Shown here one piece after another: positions 35,082 to 44,357 of a DNA stretch of 64,000 nucleotides. A program made the position numbers and the translations under genes. This DNA is from Paenibacillus gyeongsangnamensis (GTDB taxonomy: Bacteria > Bacillota > Bacilli > Paenibacillales > NBRC-103111), in NCBI RefSeq assembly GCF_027533625.1, contig NZ_JAQAGZ010000016.1, forward strand, positions 62,001-126,000. Direction: 5' to 3'. The notes beneath the pieces were generated by a model. That model did not search any database. It saw nothing but the letters and a program-made list of their open reading frames with translations, and was not told where the DNA came from. The first letter of the stretch is position 1; each line of letters opens with the position of its first letter.

Positions 35082-36059
35082 GTGATTACGCTGGAAGCGG
35101 TAAAAGAAGCAAATGCGGTCAAAGCCATCGGTAATGTGAAAGCAAACCGGATCTCGCCGCTTAAGAAAATGCGGAAGGTCTGGCAGCTGTACGTGCTGAT
35201 TGCGCTGCCGGTCATTTATATCCTGATCTTTAAATACATACCGATGTACGGAGCCCAAATCGCATTCAAAAATTACATCGTAACCAAAGGGATCTGGGGC
35301 AGCGAGTGGGTAGGGTTAAAGCATTTTACGCGGTTCTTTAATTCGTACGATTTTTGGCGTCTGATGAATAATACAATCGTACTTAGCTTTTACAGCCTGC
35401 TGGCCGGGTTTCCGTTCCCGATCATATTGGCCTTAAGTCTCAATTATGTGAAGAACAAGCTCTTCAAGCAATCGGTGCAAATGATTACCTACGCGCCGCA
35501 TTTCATCTCTGTAGTCGTCATGGTCGGGATTATTCTTGAGCTGCTCGACCCGCGAAGGGGCATCGTCAATATCGTCATTAAAGCGCTTGGACTTGAAGCG
35601 ATCAACTTCATGGGCGTCCCCGAATATTTCAAATCCATCTATGTTTGGTCAGGTATTTGGCAGAGCGTCGGCTTCTCCTGCATCATTTATTTGGCGGCCT
35701 TGTCCAGTATCGACCCGGCCTTGCACGAATCGGCGGTAGTGGACGGTGCGAGCAAGCTGCGGCGGATGTGGCACATCGATCTTCCGGGGATTATGCCGAT
35801 TGCCATCATCATGCTGATCATGAATACGGGCCATGTGCTTGACGTCGGGTTCGAGAAAGTGTTATTGATGCAAAATCCGCTCAATTTAAGGACCTCCGAA
35901 GTCATCGACACTTATGTATATAAAGTGGGCCTTGCTTCCCAGGCTATGAATTACTCGTATTCCTCGGCGATCGGTTTATTCAAATCGGTGATCAACCTCA
36001 TCCTTCTGGTAATCGTGAATAAGATAGCCCAAAAGACGAAACAAAACAGTCTATGGTAA
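35082..36059 (+). CDS. ABC transporter permease for sugars (LplB/YteP type)
   Basis: A 325-residue permease with six transmembrane helices. The phrase KYIPMYGAQIAFKNY (residues ~47-61) after the first helix is a hallmark of LplB-type permeases in Paenibacillus and Bacillus, which import complex polysaccharide breakdown products. The EAA loop HESAVVDGASKLRRMWHIDLP (split, ~210-230) contacts the shared ATPase MsmX, which is not in this window. The GTG start at 35082 has GAGGTGAG just upstream. It pairs with the next permease and lipoprotein. Ten bases separate it from the enzyme gene. Confidence 0.93.
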   Translation: MITLEAVKEANAVKAIGNVKANRISPLKKMRKVWQLYVLIALPVIYILIFKYIPMYGAQIAFKNYIVTKGIWGSEWVGLKHFTRFFNSYDFWRLMNNTIVLSFYSLLAGFPFPIILALSLNYVKNKLFKQSVQMITYAPHFISVVVMVGIILELLDPRRGIVNIVIKALGLEAINFMGVPEYFKSIYVWSGIWQSVGFSCIIYLAALSSIDPALHESAVVDGASKLRRMWHIDLPGIMPIAIIMLIMNTGHVLDVGFEKVLLMQNPLNLRTSEVIDTYVYKVGLASQAMNYSYSSAIGLFKSVINLILLVIVNKIAQKTKQNSLW

Positions 36060-36077
36060 AGGAGGGAGGAGCACCGA

Positions 36078-36968
36078 ATGGATTCCGTTAGAGAATCAAG
36101 AGGCGACCGGCTGTTTTCCGTTATCAATTACACGGTCCTAACCTTATTTTTGATCACTATCCTGTATCCCTTGATCTATATTGCAAGCGCTTCAATCAGC
36201 GACTCGCAAGCGGTCATTGCCGGTAAAGTGTGGCTCTGGCCCATTCAGCCGACTCTTGACGGGTACAGCGCCGTATTCAAGCATAAGCTCATTTGGATCG
36301 GGTTCCGGAATTCGCTTTATTATACGGTCGTCGGCACGATCATCAATGTCGTTATGACCATTCTGGCGGCGTACCCTTTGGCGAGAAAAGATTTTTACGG
36401 TAAAAATGTGTTCATGTTCTTCTTCGTGTTTACGATGATGTTCTCCGGTGGCCTCATTCCGACGTATTTGATCGTCAAGGATCTCGGACTGCTGAATACG
36501 ACTTGGGCGATGCTGCTGCCTGGAGCGCTCGGCGTGTGGAATATGATCATTACCCGGACCTATTTTCAAACGACCATTCCCGATGAACTGCTAGAGGCTT
36601 CACAACTGGACGGGTGCAGCGACTTTAATTTCGTCTGGAGGATTATTCTTCCGCTGTCCGGACCCATTATCGCCGTCATCACGTTGTTCTATGCCGTAGG
36701 CCATTGGAATTCTTTCTTCAATGCGTTCATCTACTTGAAGAATCAGAACTTGTATCCGCTCCAGCTCGTGCTTCGGGATATTCTCGTACAAAACGACGTA
36801 GACCTCACGATGCTGACGGATGTGCAAGAAATCGCCAGAAGGGAGGGACTCCGGGAGCTGCTCAAATACTCGCTCATTATCGTTGCAACGCTGCCTTTGC
36901 TGGTTGCGTACCCGTTTGTGCAGAAGTATTTCGTCAAAGGCATCATGATCGGCTCTTTGAAAGGATAA
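36078..36968 (+). CDS. ABC transporter permease for sugars (LplC/YtcP type)
   Basis: A 296-residue permease of the carbohydrate importer CUT1 family. Typical elements are the N-terminal helix, LYYTVVGTIINVVMTILAAYPLAR (split, ~75-98), and the EAA loop PDELLEASQLDGCSDFNFVW (~173-192). It ends in the LplC-like QKYFVKGIMIGSLKG. The start ATG has GGAGGGAGGAGCACCG, 18 bases after the previous stop. No ATPase gene is present, as is normal for this type, which uses the shared MsmX ATPase. Confidence 0.93.
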   Translation: MDSVRESRGDRLFSVINYTVLTLFLITILYPLIYIASASISDSQAVIAGKVWLWPIQPTLDGYSAVFKHKLIWIGFRNSLYYTVVGTIINVVMTILAAYPLARKDFYGKNVFMFFFVFTMMFSGGLIPTYLIVKDLGLLNTTWAMLLPGALGVWNMIITRTYFQTTIPDELLEASQLDGCSDFNFVWRIILPLSGPIIAVITLFYAVGHWNSFFNAFIYLKNQNLYPLQLVLRDILVQNDVDLTMLTDVQEIARREGLRELLKYSLIIVATLPLLVAYPFVQKYFVKGIMIGSLKG

Positions 36969-36985
36969 TACGAGGAGGGTTCCAT

Positions 36986-38638
36986 TTGAAAAGATGGTCA
37001 ATGCTAATCTTGTCCGTTCTTCTCTTTGCCGTAGTCGTCTTAAGCGGGTGTTCTTCGGACTCGGGCAAAGGCGGCGAGACGGCCGGCTCGAAAAGCAAAA
37101 GCGCCGTTAATCCGGCCGGGCAGTTTCCTATCGTAAATGAGAAGGTCAACCTGAAGGTGCTGGTGAAGGGCAACAGTTCGGTTGAGGATTTTGCCACGAA
37201 CGAGTTTACCAAATGGCTGGAGGAAAAGACGAATATTCATATCCAATGGGAGGTAGCTCCGGAGAAATCGGCAACGGAAAAGCTGAATCTGGTTCTCTCC
37301 AGCGGCGACTACCCGGATGTCATCATGGGCTTCGGCGTGTCTCCGACCCAAATGATGATTTTCGGCACTCAAGGGGTCTTTCTTCCGCTCAACAAATTGA
37401 TCGATCAGTACGGTGTGGAGACCAAGCGTATGTTTCAAGAAACGCCGAGCTCCAAGGATCTGATCACAGCGCCGGACGGCAACATTTACGCGCTGCCGCA
37501 GGTGAACGAGTGCTACCACTGCTTCTTGTCCCAAAGAATGTGGATTTACAAGCCGTGGCTGGATAAGCTCGGACTCCAGATGCCGACGACGACAGAGGAA
37601 TTTTATCAGGTACTGAAGGCCTTCAAGACGAAGGACCCGAACGGAAACGGCAAGGCCGATGAAATTCCGATGGCCGGCGACCCGATCAACTTCCGGGACG
37701 GCGTGGATTCGTTCCTGATGAACTCGTTCATCTACAACCCGGCTGACAAACGGCTGTATCTGGATAACGGGAAAGTGGATGTTTCCTTCAATAAACCGGC
37801 ATTTAAGGAAGGCTTGAAATATTTGCGGATGCTTTATTCCGAAGGCTTAATCAGTCCGCTGTCCTTCACGCAGGATGCGAACCAATTGAAGCAGATGGGG
37901 GAGAGCGAGGTTCCGATTCTGGGTGCATCCTCCGGGCATAATATGGGTGCGGTAGCCACGCTCAACGGTAAAAGCGGACGCTGGCTGCAATATGTCGCCG
38001 TACCTCCGTTAAAAGGGCCGAATGGCGTTCAGATCGCCGCCTATAATCCTTATTCCGTGAGCAACGGCCAGTATGTTATTACCAAATCCGCCAAAAATCC
38101 TGAAGCGGCTTTCCGTTTAGCCGACTTTTTGTATAACCAGGAAACGACGTTGCGATCCGTGCAGGGACGCATCGGCAATGAAATCCGCTGGGCTGAGAAG
38201 GGTGAAATCGGAATCAACGGCAAGCCGGCGATCTGGAAGCAACTGGTAGGCTGGGGACAGGTGCAAAACGTGCACTGGAGCCAAACCGGCCCGAGCTACC
38301 GCACAAGCGACCTTCGTTTGGGCGAAGCGGCCAGTCCCGACCAACCTCTTGAGCCGACACTGTACAAGGAAACGAAGGAAAAGATGGAGCCATATAAGGT
38401 TTCGGTGGATAAGGTGCTGCCGCCTCTGTTCTTCACAGCGGATCAAGCCTCGGAGCTGGCCGATCTCGATAAGGTCATCAACGATCACGTGAAGGAGATG
38501 ATCGCGCGCTTCGTCACTGGAGACGCCGATCTCGATAAAGGCTGGGACGCTTACGTGAAGAATCTGGATAACATGAACTTGAAACGTTATCTGGAGATTT
38601 ACCAAACCGCTTACGATGCCAAGTTTAAGAAAAAGTAA
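36986..38638 (+). CDS. sugar-binding lipoprotein of an ABC transporter (LplA/YtcQ type)
   Basis: About 550 residues. The TTG start at 36986 has GAGGAGGGTTCCAT upstream and gives a lipoprotein signal MKRWSMLILSVLLFAVVVL with lipobox LSGC (Cys22); the frame is open further upstream but that part overlaps the permease gene. The mature protein has the family-1 binding fold and the phrases TNIHIQWEV, YPDVIMGFG and KDPNGNGKADEIP common to LplA-like lipoproteins. It captures an oligosaccharide or sugar acid outside the membrane for the two permeases upstream. It ends the operon and is followed by a terminator-like hairpin. Confidence 0.93.
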   Translation: MKRWSMLILSVLLFAVVVLSGCSSDSGKGGETAGSKSKSAVNPAGQFPIVNEKVNLKVLVKGNSSVEDFATNEFTKWLEEKTNIHIQWEVAPEKSATEKLNLVLSSGDYPDVIMGFGVSPTQMMIFGTQGVFLPLNKLIDQYGVETKRMFQETPSSKDLITAPDGNIYALPQVNECYHCFLSQRMWIYKPWLDKLGLQMPTTTEEFYQVLKAFKTKDPNGNGKADEIPMAGDPINFRDGVDSFLMNSFIYNPADKRLYLDNGKVDVSFNKPAFKEGLKYLRMLYSEGLISPLSFTQDANQLKQMGESEVPILGASSGHNMGAVATLNGKSGRWLQYVAVPPLKGPNGVQIAAYNPYSVSNGQYVITKSAKNPEAAFRLADFLYNQETTLRSVQGRIGNEIRWAEKGEIGINGKPAIWKQLVGWGQVQNVHWSQTGPSYRTSDLRLGEAASPDQPLEPTLYKETKEKMEPYKVSVDKVLPPLFFTADQASELADLDKVINDHVKEMIARFVTGDADLDKGWDAYVKNLDNMNLKRYLEIYQTAYDAKFKKK

Positions 38639-38647
38639 GGTATTCTG

Positions 38648-38677
38648 AAGGGGGGAGCCGAGTTCTCCCTTTTTGCT
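38648..38677 (+). terminator. intrinsic terminator of the sugar-acid operon
   Basis: AGGGGGGAG pairs imperfectly with TTCTCCCT around CCGAG and is followed by TTTTT. It begins ten bases after the binding-protein stop. Confidence 0.7.
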
Positions 38678-38737
38678 GGCTCCGGACGATATACCTAAGC
38701 ACTCTTGCAAGAAAATCAGTGCTCGGCAACGCACACG

Positions 38738-39613
38738 TTACCTGTTTCTCGCCCGGTACTCCGTCGGCGTCTCCCCGGTCATTTTGTGAAACAGCCTGGA
38801 TAAGTAGTGAATCGAGGCAAAATGGTGCTTTTCCGCAAGTTCCGTAACGGAGAGGTCCGTCTGGAGCAGATCCGCTTGAATCAAGCTGATCCGATAAACC
38901 TGCACATACTGCGTAGGTGTGAAGCCGGTGGCTTTCTTGAAAATTTCATGGAAATAACCTCTGCTAAGCTGCAGCTCCTCCTGGTAGGCTTGGGTTGTCC
39001 TCAGCTGTCCGTTGAGAATATCCTGCTCCATCCGGTCGAGCAGCTTGAAGATCCTTGGGTCAATTCGGTGACGTGCGCTGAGGGTGTGCTCCAGAAAATG
39101 CTCAAGAAACAGCTGAAAATACCCCTGTACCTTCAGATCCCGGCGAAATTGGTGGGAATCGCCCAGCTCGTTCGACTTATAAAACCCTTCGAACAGATGA
39201 ACCCACACCTGGATTTTGTCGATGTAAGTGATTTCGTGGATCTCCAGAGGATAGGCTGGTCCGACGTATTCACTCTGAAGCTTGGGCAGGTCAAAGCAAA
39301 TAGGCGCCGCAAGAGGCGACAGGCTGGAGCGATCGACATATCTCCAGTCAAAATAACAGCAGACATGTACCATCGGGCTTGAGCTATCCGCTTCCCACCG
39401 GTGGACTTTTCCTGCTGGGATATATATGAGAGTACCCGGTTTCATCATATAAGTTATACCGTTCATCCCGAGCTTTCCGGTTCCTTGCTCGATGAGGTAG
39501 ATGGAGGCGCTGTAGCAAATTCGCGGACCGCTGATCTGACCGGGCTGGAATGGATACCGGGTGGCGTAGTAAACAAAAGGGTGAAGCGGTATATGGGACG
39601 TCATCTTAGGCAT
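38738..39613 (-). CDS. AraC family transcriptional regulator
   Basis: A 291-residue regulator. The N-terminal cupin-like sensing domain (KLGMNGITYMMKPGTLIYIPAGKVHRWEAD split, ~residues 52-82) contains the PAG-x-x-H sequence typical of AraC cupins. The C-terminal domain has two helix-turn-helix motifs, the second ending in HFASIHYLSRLFHKMTGETPTEYR (split, ~265-288), the AraC signature. It lies convergent to the sugar-acid operon and divergent from the PhyH/HEAT gene, with 237 bases between their starts, so it may regulate either. Start ATG has AGGAGGTGAACTCTGCC upstream on the minus strand. Confidence 0.93.
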   Translation of the reverse strand: MPKMTSHIPLHPFVYYATRYPFQPGQISGPRICYSASIYLIEQGTGKLGMNGITYMMKPGTLIYIPAGKVHRWEADSSSPMVHVCCYFDWRYVDRSSLSPLAAPICFDLPKLQSEYVGPAYPLEIHEITYIDKIQVWVHLFEGFYKSNELGDSHQFRRDLKVQGYFQLFLEHFLEHTLSARHRIDPRIFKLLDRMEQDILNGQLRTTQAYQEELQLSRGYFHEIFKKATGFTPTQYVQVYRISLIQADLLQTDLSVTELAEKHHFASIHYLSRLFHKMTGETPTEYRARNR

Positions 39614-39850
39614 GGGCAGAGTTCACCTCCTACAGTATTTGTAAGTCCAAAGACGCCGAGTCGGGCCAAGGTGCACTTTCTAAGTTTACCATACATTTGT
39701 GCAAATAGATGATTCGGCTTCAAATACACAAAAGAACTGCTGTGTTAGATTGAAGTTACAGAAACAGCTGACACAGAAGGGTAACGAGGCATGCAGGCTG
39801 CTTACAGAAGAACAAATCCATTAAGCGACGACGAAAGGTGTGGATTAAGC

Positions 39851-41407
39851 ATGGAAACACAGCATTTGTTAACCGACGAGCAGGTGGCCCATTTTATTAC
39901 GAGGGGATATTTGGTGCTGGAAAACGATCTCCCTCCCGGCTTTCATCAATCTATTCTGGAAAACATTGCGAAGGTTTACGCCGAAGAGGGGAACCCGGGC
40001 AACAATATATTGCCGAGAATCCCCCAGATCGAGAAATGCTTAACCACTCCGAAGGTCAAGGGAGCGCTGACGAGCCTGCTAGGCGAAGACTATTATATGC
40101 ATCCCCACCGCCACTGCCATTATAATCGCCCGGGCCAGCCCACTCCGCAGGCCTGGCATAAGGACGGGTACTGGAGCCCCATGCGTAGCCACCGTCCCTG
40201 GTGGGCGATCATCTTCTACTACACGCAAGACGTGACTGAAGAGATGGGACCGACGGGGATTATGCCGGGCTCGCAGTATTATGAGTCCTATCCGGGAGAC
40301 GATAGTGAAATGCGAATGCCCTGCGGAAAAGCGGGGACGATGGTGCTGGTGCATTTTGATTTGTGGCATCGGGCTTCCCACAATTTGTCCGGCATCGACC
40401 GGTACATGCTAAAGTTTCAGTTCGTCCGGCTTCAGGCGCCGGTATATCCAAGCTGGAATCATCAAAAACCGGAGTTGGTACTTCCGGAAGGCGTCGACAC
40501 CCTTCATCCTCATCGGGTCATCTGGAATGATGTATGGAACTGGATGAGGGGACGGGAGGGGGCTGCACCAAATTCGGCAGCCTCAGAGGCTGAGCCGGAT
40601 GCACAGGTCGATGCCTTCATCGTGCAGTTGGGCCATGAGGACTCGAAAGTAAGAACGCATGCCGCTGATCGGCTGGGGCTATTGGGGGGATCCGCACGTA
40701 GAGCGGTAGGGCCGTTAGCAAAAGCGATCGATGATCCGGCTGAACCGGCGGCGCTCAATGCCGCTTATGCATTAGCCCGAATCGGACACGAAGGCATTCC
40801 TTCCCTGCTGGAGGTGCTTAGACAGGGCGGGGAGGCGTCGGCGAAGCGGGCGGCGTACGGGCTGGCTGCGGCCGGGGAGCCGGCGGTTCCCGGGCTTATT
40901 CAGGAGCTGGATTCGGAGAATGAGCTCAGAGCAGGGTACGCGGCTTTTGCTCTCGGGATGATGAGTTACTCTGCCAGAGCAGCTGTACCTGCTCTCATCA
41001 AGCAACTAGAGCATCGCTCCCCGTGGGTCCGGCGCAATGCGGTCGAGGCTCTCGGCATGATCCGTCAGCCGTCGAGTGTCGTTGTACCGGCGCTGATTCG
41101 TGCCTTGGAGCAGGACGATACGGTTGAAGAAGGGGATACAGATGCTTATGTAAAAAGTCAAAAATATATCCGGCATAAAATACGATATACTGCAGCCTTG
41201 TCTTTATTAAGAGTAGGCCAGGAGCAGGAAGCGAGAAAGGCGGTACCCGCATTGAGCAGAGCGCTGGAGGACGAAGATCGATACGTAAGGGCTTACGCTG
41301 CCGAGGCGCTGACCCACATACGATCGGATGAGGCCGTTCAAGTCATGATCGATTATTTCCGAAAGTCCCGTTGGTGTCCCTCTACCCATAAAGCCAGTAC
41401 ATTCTAA
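39851..41407 (+). CDS. phytanoyl-CoA dioxygenase family protein fused to HEAT repeats
   Basis: About 518 residues in two domains. Residues 1-~225 are a PhyH-type non-haem Fe(II)/2-oxoglutarate oxygenase: HWQ-like start LLTDEQVAHFITRGYLVLE, the first iron His and Asp in QAWHKDGYW (~102-110), and the distal His in VLVHFDLWHRAS (~170-181). Residues ~255-500 are six or so HEAT/PBS-lyase-type repeats (HAADRLGLLG, AAYALARIG, AAYGLAAAG, AAFALGMM, NAVEALGMI, YAAEALTHI). The fusion suggests a scaffold bringing the oxygenase to a partner protein or large substrate. The ATG at 39851 has AAGGTGTGG upstream; an ATG 20 codons earlier is in frame. Substrate unknown. Confidence 0.88.
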   Translation: METQHLLTDEQVAHFITRGYLVLENDLPPGFHQSILENIAKVYAEEGNPGNNILPRIPQIEKCLTTPKVKGALTSLLGEDYYMHPHRHCHYNRPGQPTPQAWHKDGYWSPMRSHRPWWAIIFYYTQDVTEEMGPTGIMPGSQYYESYPGDDSEMRMPCGKAGTMVLVHFDLWHRASHNLSGIDRYMLKFQFVRLQAPVYPSWNHQKPELVLPEGVDTLHPHRVIWNDVWNWMRGREGAAPNSAASEAEPDAQVDAFIVQLGHEDSKVRTHAADRLGLLGGSARRAVGPLAKAIDDPAEPAALNAAYALARIGHEGIPSLLEVLRQGGEASAKRAAYGLAAAGEPAVPGLIQELDSENELRAGYAAFALGMMSYSARAAVPALIKQLEHRSPWVRRNAVEALGMIRQPSSVVVPALIRALEQDDTVEEGDTDAYVKSQKYIRHKIRYTAALSLLRVGQEQEARKAVPALSRALEDEDRYVRAYAAEALTHIRSDEAVQVMIDYFRKSRWCPSTHKASTF

Positions 41408-41435
41408 TGTGCAATTCCCTCCTCTTATCCGGATC

Positions 41436-41465
41436 AACCGCGCGAATCAGACGCGCGGTTTTTTT
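41436..41465 (+). terminator. intrinsic terminator after the PhyH/HEAT gene
   Basis: AACCGCGCG (41436-41444) pairs perfectly with CGCGCGGTT (41452-41460) across a 7-base loop and is followed by TTTTTT. Confidence 0.92.
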
Positions 41466-41469
41466 GGTT

Positions 41470-41565
41470 TATAAGAATTTATAAGTTTTCGTAGCTTATA
41501 GCTTCGCATCAACCTTGGTAAACGCGCTGGTCCTTGTAAGACAAGGACGGCGAAGCCGTTTATCC
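41470..41565 (+). repeat. ~96-bp dispersed palindromic repeat, full copy
   Basis: The unit begins ATAAGAATTTATAAG, contains a small hairpin around TTTTCG (TAAG with CTTA), then CATCAACC, and a long stem in which GGTAAACG pairs with CGTTTATCC and GTCCTTG pairs with CAAGGAC. It is almost identical to 59051-59146 (about two base differences) and half-matched by 8808-8856. All three follow terminators in the same orientation. Confidence 0.85.
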
Positions 41566-41598
41566 TGGCTTGGAATAGGGGGATGAGCCATGGTCATG

Positions 41599-42807
41599 TC
41601 ATATGAAGTTCGTGGAAATGATCCGGTCTTGCTTTACATAAACCCTGGGAACGCGTGTGCTGATACCGCAAACGACCTCGTAATGGATCGTTTGGGCGAT
41701 GCGTGCGATATCGTCGACGGTTACTTGATCTTTATTCGAGCCGAACAAAAGGACCTCATCCCCGACCTGTACATTCGGCACGCCCGTAACATCCAGCATC
41801 AGCTGGTCCATGCAGATCCTGCCGGCAATCGGTGCTTGTCGGCCGCGTACAATAGCAGTTCCGGTGTTAGAGAGCACCCTCGGCAAGCCGTCTGCGTACC
41901 CGATCGGGATGGTCGCAATAAGCGCATCCGTTTTCGGAGTATACGTACACCCATAGCCGATGGGTTGGGACTGGGGCACCGTTTTGAGCGAAACGACTTG
42001 AGAGATTAACCGCATGGCAGGCTTCAGCGGAACGTTCGAAAACATGTCGTTTCCGGACGGCTTCAATCCGAACAGGCTGATACCTACACGAACCATGTCC
42101 AAATGCATATGAGGATAGGCGATTGCAGCTGCCGAATTGCAGCAATGCCACAATGGCAGATTGATGCCTGCATCCCGGAATGCCTCGCGGTAGGCAAGGA
42201 ACTTGGAAAATTGCTGTTCCGTATAGGCCGGATCGGAATGGTCCGAATTCGCAAAATGCGTAAAAGCGCCTTCCAGTATCGTATACCTGCTATCGGCGGT
42301 TTTACGGGCAAGGTGCAAAGCGTCGTTAACCGAAGTAACTCCGAGACGGTTCATCCCGGTTTCGATTTTCAGATGAATTCGAGCTTCCACTTGCAAGGCT
42401 TCCGCTTCACGGATAACCGTATCCATCACATCATCCTCATAAACAGTCAATGTGATCCCGTTTACGATGGCGGTTCGTAAGGCTTCCTTAGGAGTAAAAC
42501 CAAGCAAAAGAATCGGTGCCGCGATTCCACTAACACGAAGCCGGAGCGCCTCATCCAAAAAAGCGACGCCCAAATAATCGGCGCCAACCTCTAAAGCCGC
42601 TTTTGCCGTCTCTATTGCGCCATGTCCGTATCCGTTCGCTTTTACAACCGCCATCCATTTGCAAGGACGCTGCAGCAGCGATTGGAAGTACGCTGCATTC
42701 GAAGCAATGGCATCGAGCGATATTTCCGCCTTGGTAGGTCTATAGCTATTGTGGAACAAGTCTCCTGCAGGTATTAGCTGTTTCGGTTTTGGATTTACGG
42801 TCTGCAT
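41599..42807 (-). CDS. alr: alanine racemase
   Basis: A 402-residue PLP enzyme that interconverts L- and D-alanine for peptidoglycan and for catabolism. The PLP lysine is in MAVVKANGYGHGAIE (residues ~52-66), the PLP-pocket motif in TGMNRLGV (~146-153), and the second catalytic Tyr in PIGYGCTYTPK (~287-297) followed by IPIGYADGLPR. The start has AAGGAGATCCGC on the minus strand. It lies downstream of ald with a hairpin in the 77-base gap. Together with ald, the permease and the PucR regulator it forms an alanine-utilisation locus in which D-alanine can be converted to L-alanine, then deaminated. Confidence 0.96.
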   Translation of the reverse strand: MQTVNPKPKQLIPAGDLFHNSYRPTKAEISLDAIASNAAYFQSLLQRPCKWMAVVKANGYGHGAIETAKAALEVGADYLGVAFLDEALRLRVSGIAAPILLLGFTPKEALRTAIVNGITLTVYEDDVMDTVIREAEALQVEARIHLKIETGMNRLGVTSVNDALHLARKTADSRYTILEGAFTHFANSDHSDPAYTEQQFSKFLAYREAFRDAGINLPLWHCCNSAAAIAYPHMHLDMVRVGISLFGLKPSGNDMFSNVPLKPAMRLISQVVSLKTVPQSQPIGYGCTYTPKTDALIATIPIGYADGLPRVLSNTGTAIVRGRQAPIAGRICMDQLMLDVTGVPNVQVGDEVLLFGSNKDQVTVDDIARIAQTIHYEVVCGISTRVPRVYVKQDRIISTNFI

Positions 42808-42848
42808 TGCGGATCTCCTTTTCAGGCAAGAAATTCGATATTAATAAA

Positions 42849-42872
42849 CTCCCCCCCTGTAGAGGGGGAGAG
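42849..42872 (-). promoter_or_regulatory. C/G hairpin between ald and alr
   Basis: CTCCCCC (42850 region) pairs with GGGGGAG around CCTGTAGA. It has no T run on the minus strand. It could attenuate read-through or stabilise the ald message end, giving unequal expression of ald and alr. Confidence 0.5.
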
Positions 42873-42883
42873 GCGTGATCCTG

Positions 42884-44014
42884 TTATAGAGCGGCCACTG
42901 TTTCCAGCGCTTTCTCGGCAGGGACATAATTATATTGCAGATCCTTGGCGACTGCTTCATACGTGATCGCGCCGCCGGCGGTTGTAACTCCTTTAGCCAA
43001 AGATTGATTTTCGGCGATGGCACGTCTAACGCCCTTGTTGGCTATTTGCAGCGCATACGGAATCGTAACGTTCGTTAAAGCGATGGTGGATGTGCGCGGC
43101 ACTGCCCCCGGCATATTGGCTACGGCATAATGGACAACACCGTGCTTGACATAAGTAGGTTGATCGTGTGTTGTAATCCGGTCCACCGTCTCAAAAATAC
43201 CGCCTTGGTCAATGGCCACATCGATGACCACCGAACCAGGCGACATCGAGCGGATTATGTCTTCATTAACCAGCTTAGGCGCTTTAGCGCCTGGGATAAG
43301 AACAGCGCCGATCACCAGATCGGAATGCTGAACAGCTTCGAAAATATTGAACGGATTGGACATGAGCGTTTGAATTTGCGGTCCGAATTGATCGTCCAGC
43401 TGGCGAAGCCGCTCTGCGCTCAAATCAATGACCGTGACGTCGGCGCCTAAGCCTACCGCTATTTTAGCTGCATTCGTCCCTACAACTCCGCCCCCGATGA
43501 TGGTTACTTTTGCGCGTCTTACGCCAGGAACGCCGGCAAGCAGCACTCCTTTTCCGCCATAAGGCTTTTCCAGGAACTGTGCCCCGATTTGCGTTGCCAT
43601 TCTGCCGGCAACCTCGCTCATCGGTGTCAAAAGAGGAAGCGTGCGATTGACTTCCACCGTCTCATAGGCAATGGAAACAACGCCTGATTTCGTTAATGCC
43701 TCCGCCAATTCCGGGTCAGCCGCCAAGTGCAGATACGTGAACAAGATGAGACCTTCGCGGAAGTAACCGTATTCGGATGCGATCGGTTCCTTTACTTTCA
43801 TGATCATTTGGGATTTTTCCCAAACCTGGCCAGCCTGATCCAAGATGATAGCGCCGGTTGCAGCATATTGTTCATTCGTGAAGCCGCTTCCCAAACCTGC
43901 ACCGGTTTCAATATACACCGTGTGTCCGGCTTGTACAAGTGCGGATACGCCGGCAGGCGTCATTGCGACCCGGTTTTCGTTGTTTTTTATTTCTTTGGGT
44001 ACACCAATAATCAT
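42884..44014 (-). CDS. ald: alanine dehydrogenase
   Basis: A 376-residue NAD-dependent enzyme that deaminates L-alanine to pyruvate and ammonia. The N-terminus MIIGVPKEIKNNENRVAMTP is nearly invariant in Ald. The catalytic Lys and His are in the segments VKVKEP (~74) and FTYLHLAAD (~95-103), and the NAD-binding loop is GGGVVGTNAAKIAVGLGADV (~172-191). Length matches the family (370-378). Start preceded by AGGAGGGCTTTCA on the minus strand. It is divergent from the permease gene across a 343-base region that should contain the binding sites of the PucR regulator at 45767. Confidence 0.97.
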   Translation of the reverse strand: MIIGVPKEIKNNENRVAMTPAGVSALVQAGHTVYIETGAGLGSGFTNEQYAATGAIILDQAGQVWEKSQMIMKVKEPIASEYGYFREGLILFTYLHLAADPELAEALTKSGVVSIAYETVEVNRTLPLLTPMSEVAGRMATQIGAQFLEKPYGGKGVLLAGVPGVRRAKVTIIGGGVVGTNAAKIAVGLGADVTVIDLSAERLRQLDDQFGPQIQTLMSNPFNIFEAVQHSDLVIGAVLIPGAKAPKLVNEDIIRSMSPGSVVIDVAIDQGGIFETVDRITTHDQPTYVKHGVVHYAVANMPGAVPRTSTIALTNVTIPYALQIANKGVRRAIAENQSLAKGVTTAGGAITYEAVAKDLQYNYVPAEKALETVAAL

Positions 44015-44357
44015 TGAAAGCCCTCCTAATATTTTATGTTTATCGATTTGATAAGTTGAGTATATAAAATTTTGTAACCGCTTTTCTTCGTGAAAGAAGA
44101 TGAAACGAATCGAGGAGGTTTGTGTTTTTCAACAAATAAGAGACATGACAGGCGGAAAGCATGTCAACGCTTTTCGATTAGTAAAGCAACCCCAGAAGAA
44201 GACCTTGTTTTGTGAAACAACACAAAAAGTGGATCCTATTTTTGAGGTTTAAAACAAACATCGTTAAAACCAATCATGATATGATCAATTTGTCTGGTAG
44301 ATCAACCGCAAAAATGAAAGCGCATACCAAGTTTAGACTATGGGAGGAGGAACATTC
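44015..44357. promoter_or_regulatory. divergent control region between ald and the amino-acid permease
   Basis: About 340 bases, AT-rich. The permease side has GGGAGGAGGAACATTC directly before its start. A TATACT (minus strand near 44056) could be the ald -10. The segment ATCATGATATGATC (44275-44288) is palindromic and might be an operator. No confident promoter assignment is possible. Confidence 0.4.

Noticed and set aside
34554..35258. A 234-codon minus-strand frame opposite the enolase-superfamily gene and permease
   Set aside because: Shadow of well-supported plus-strand genes.
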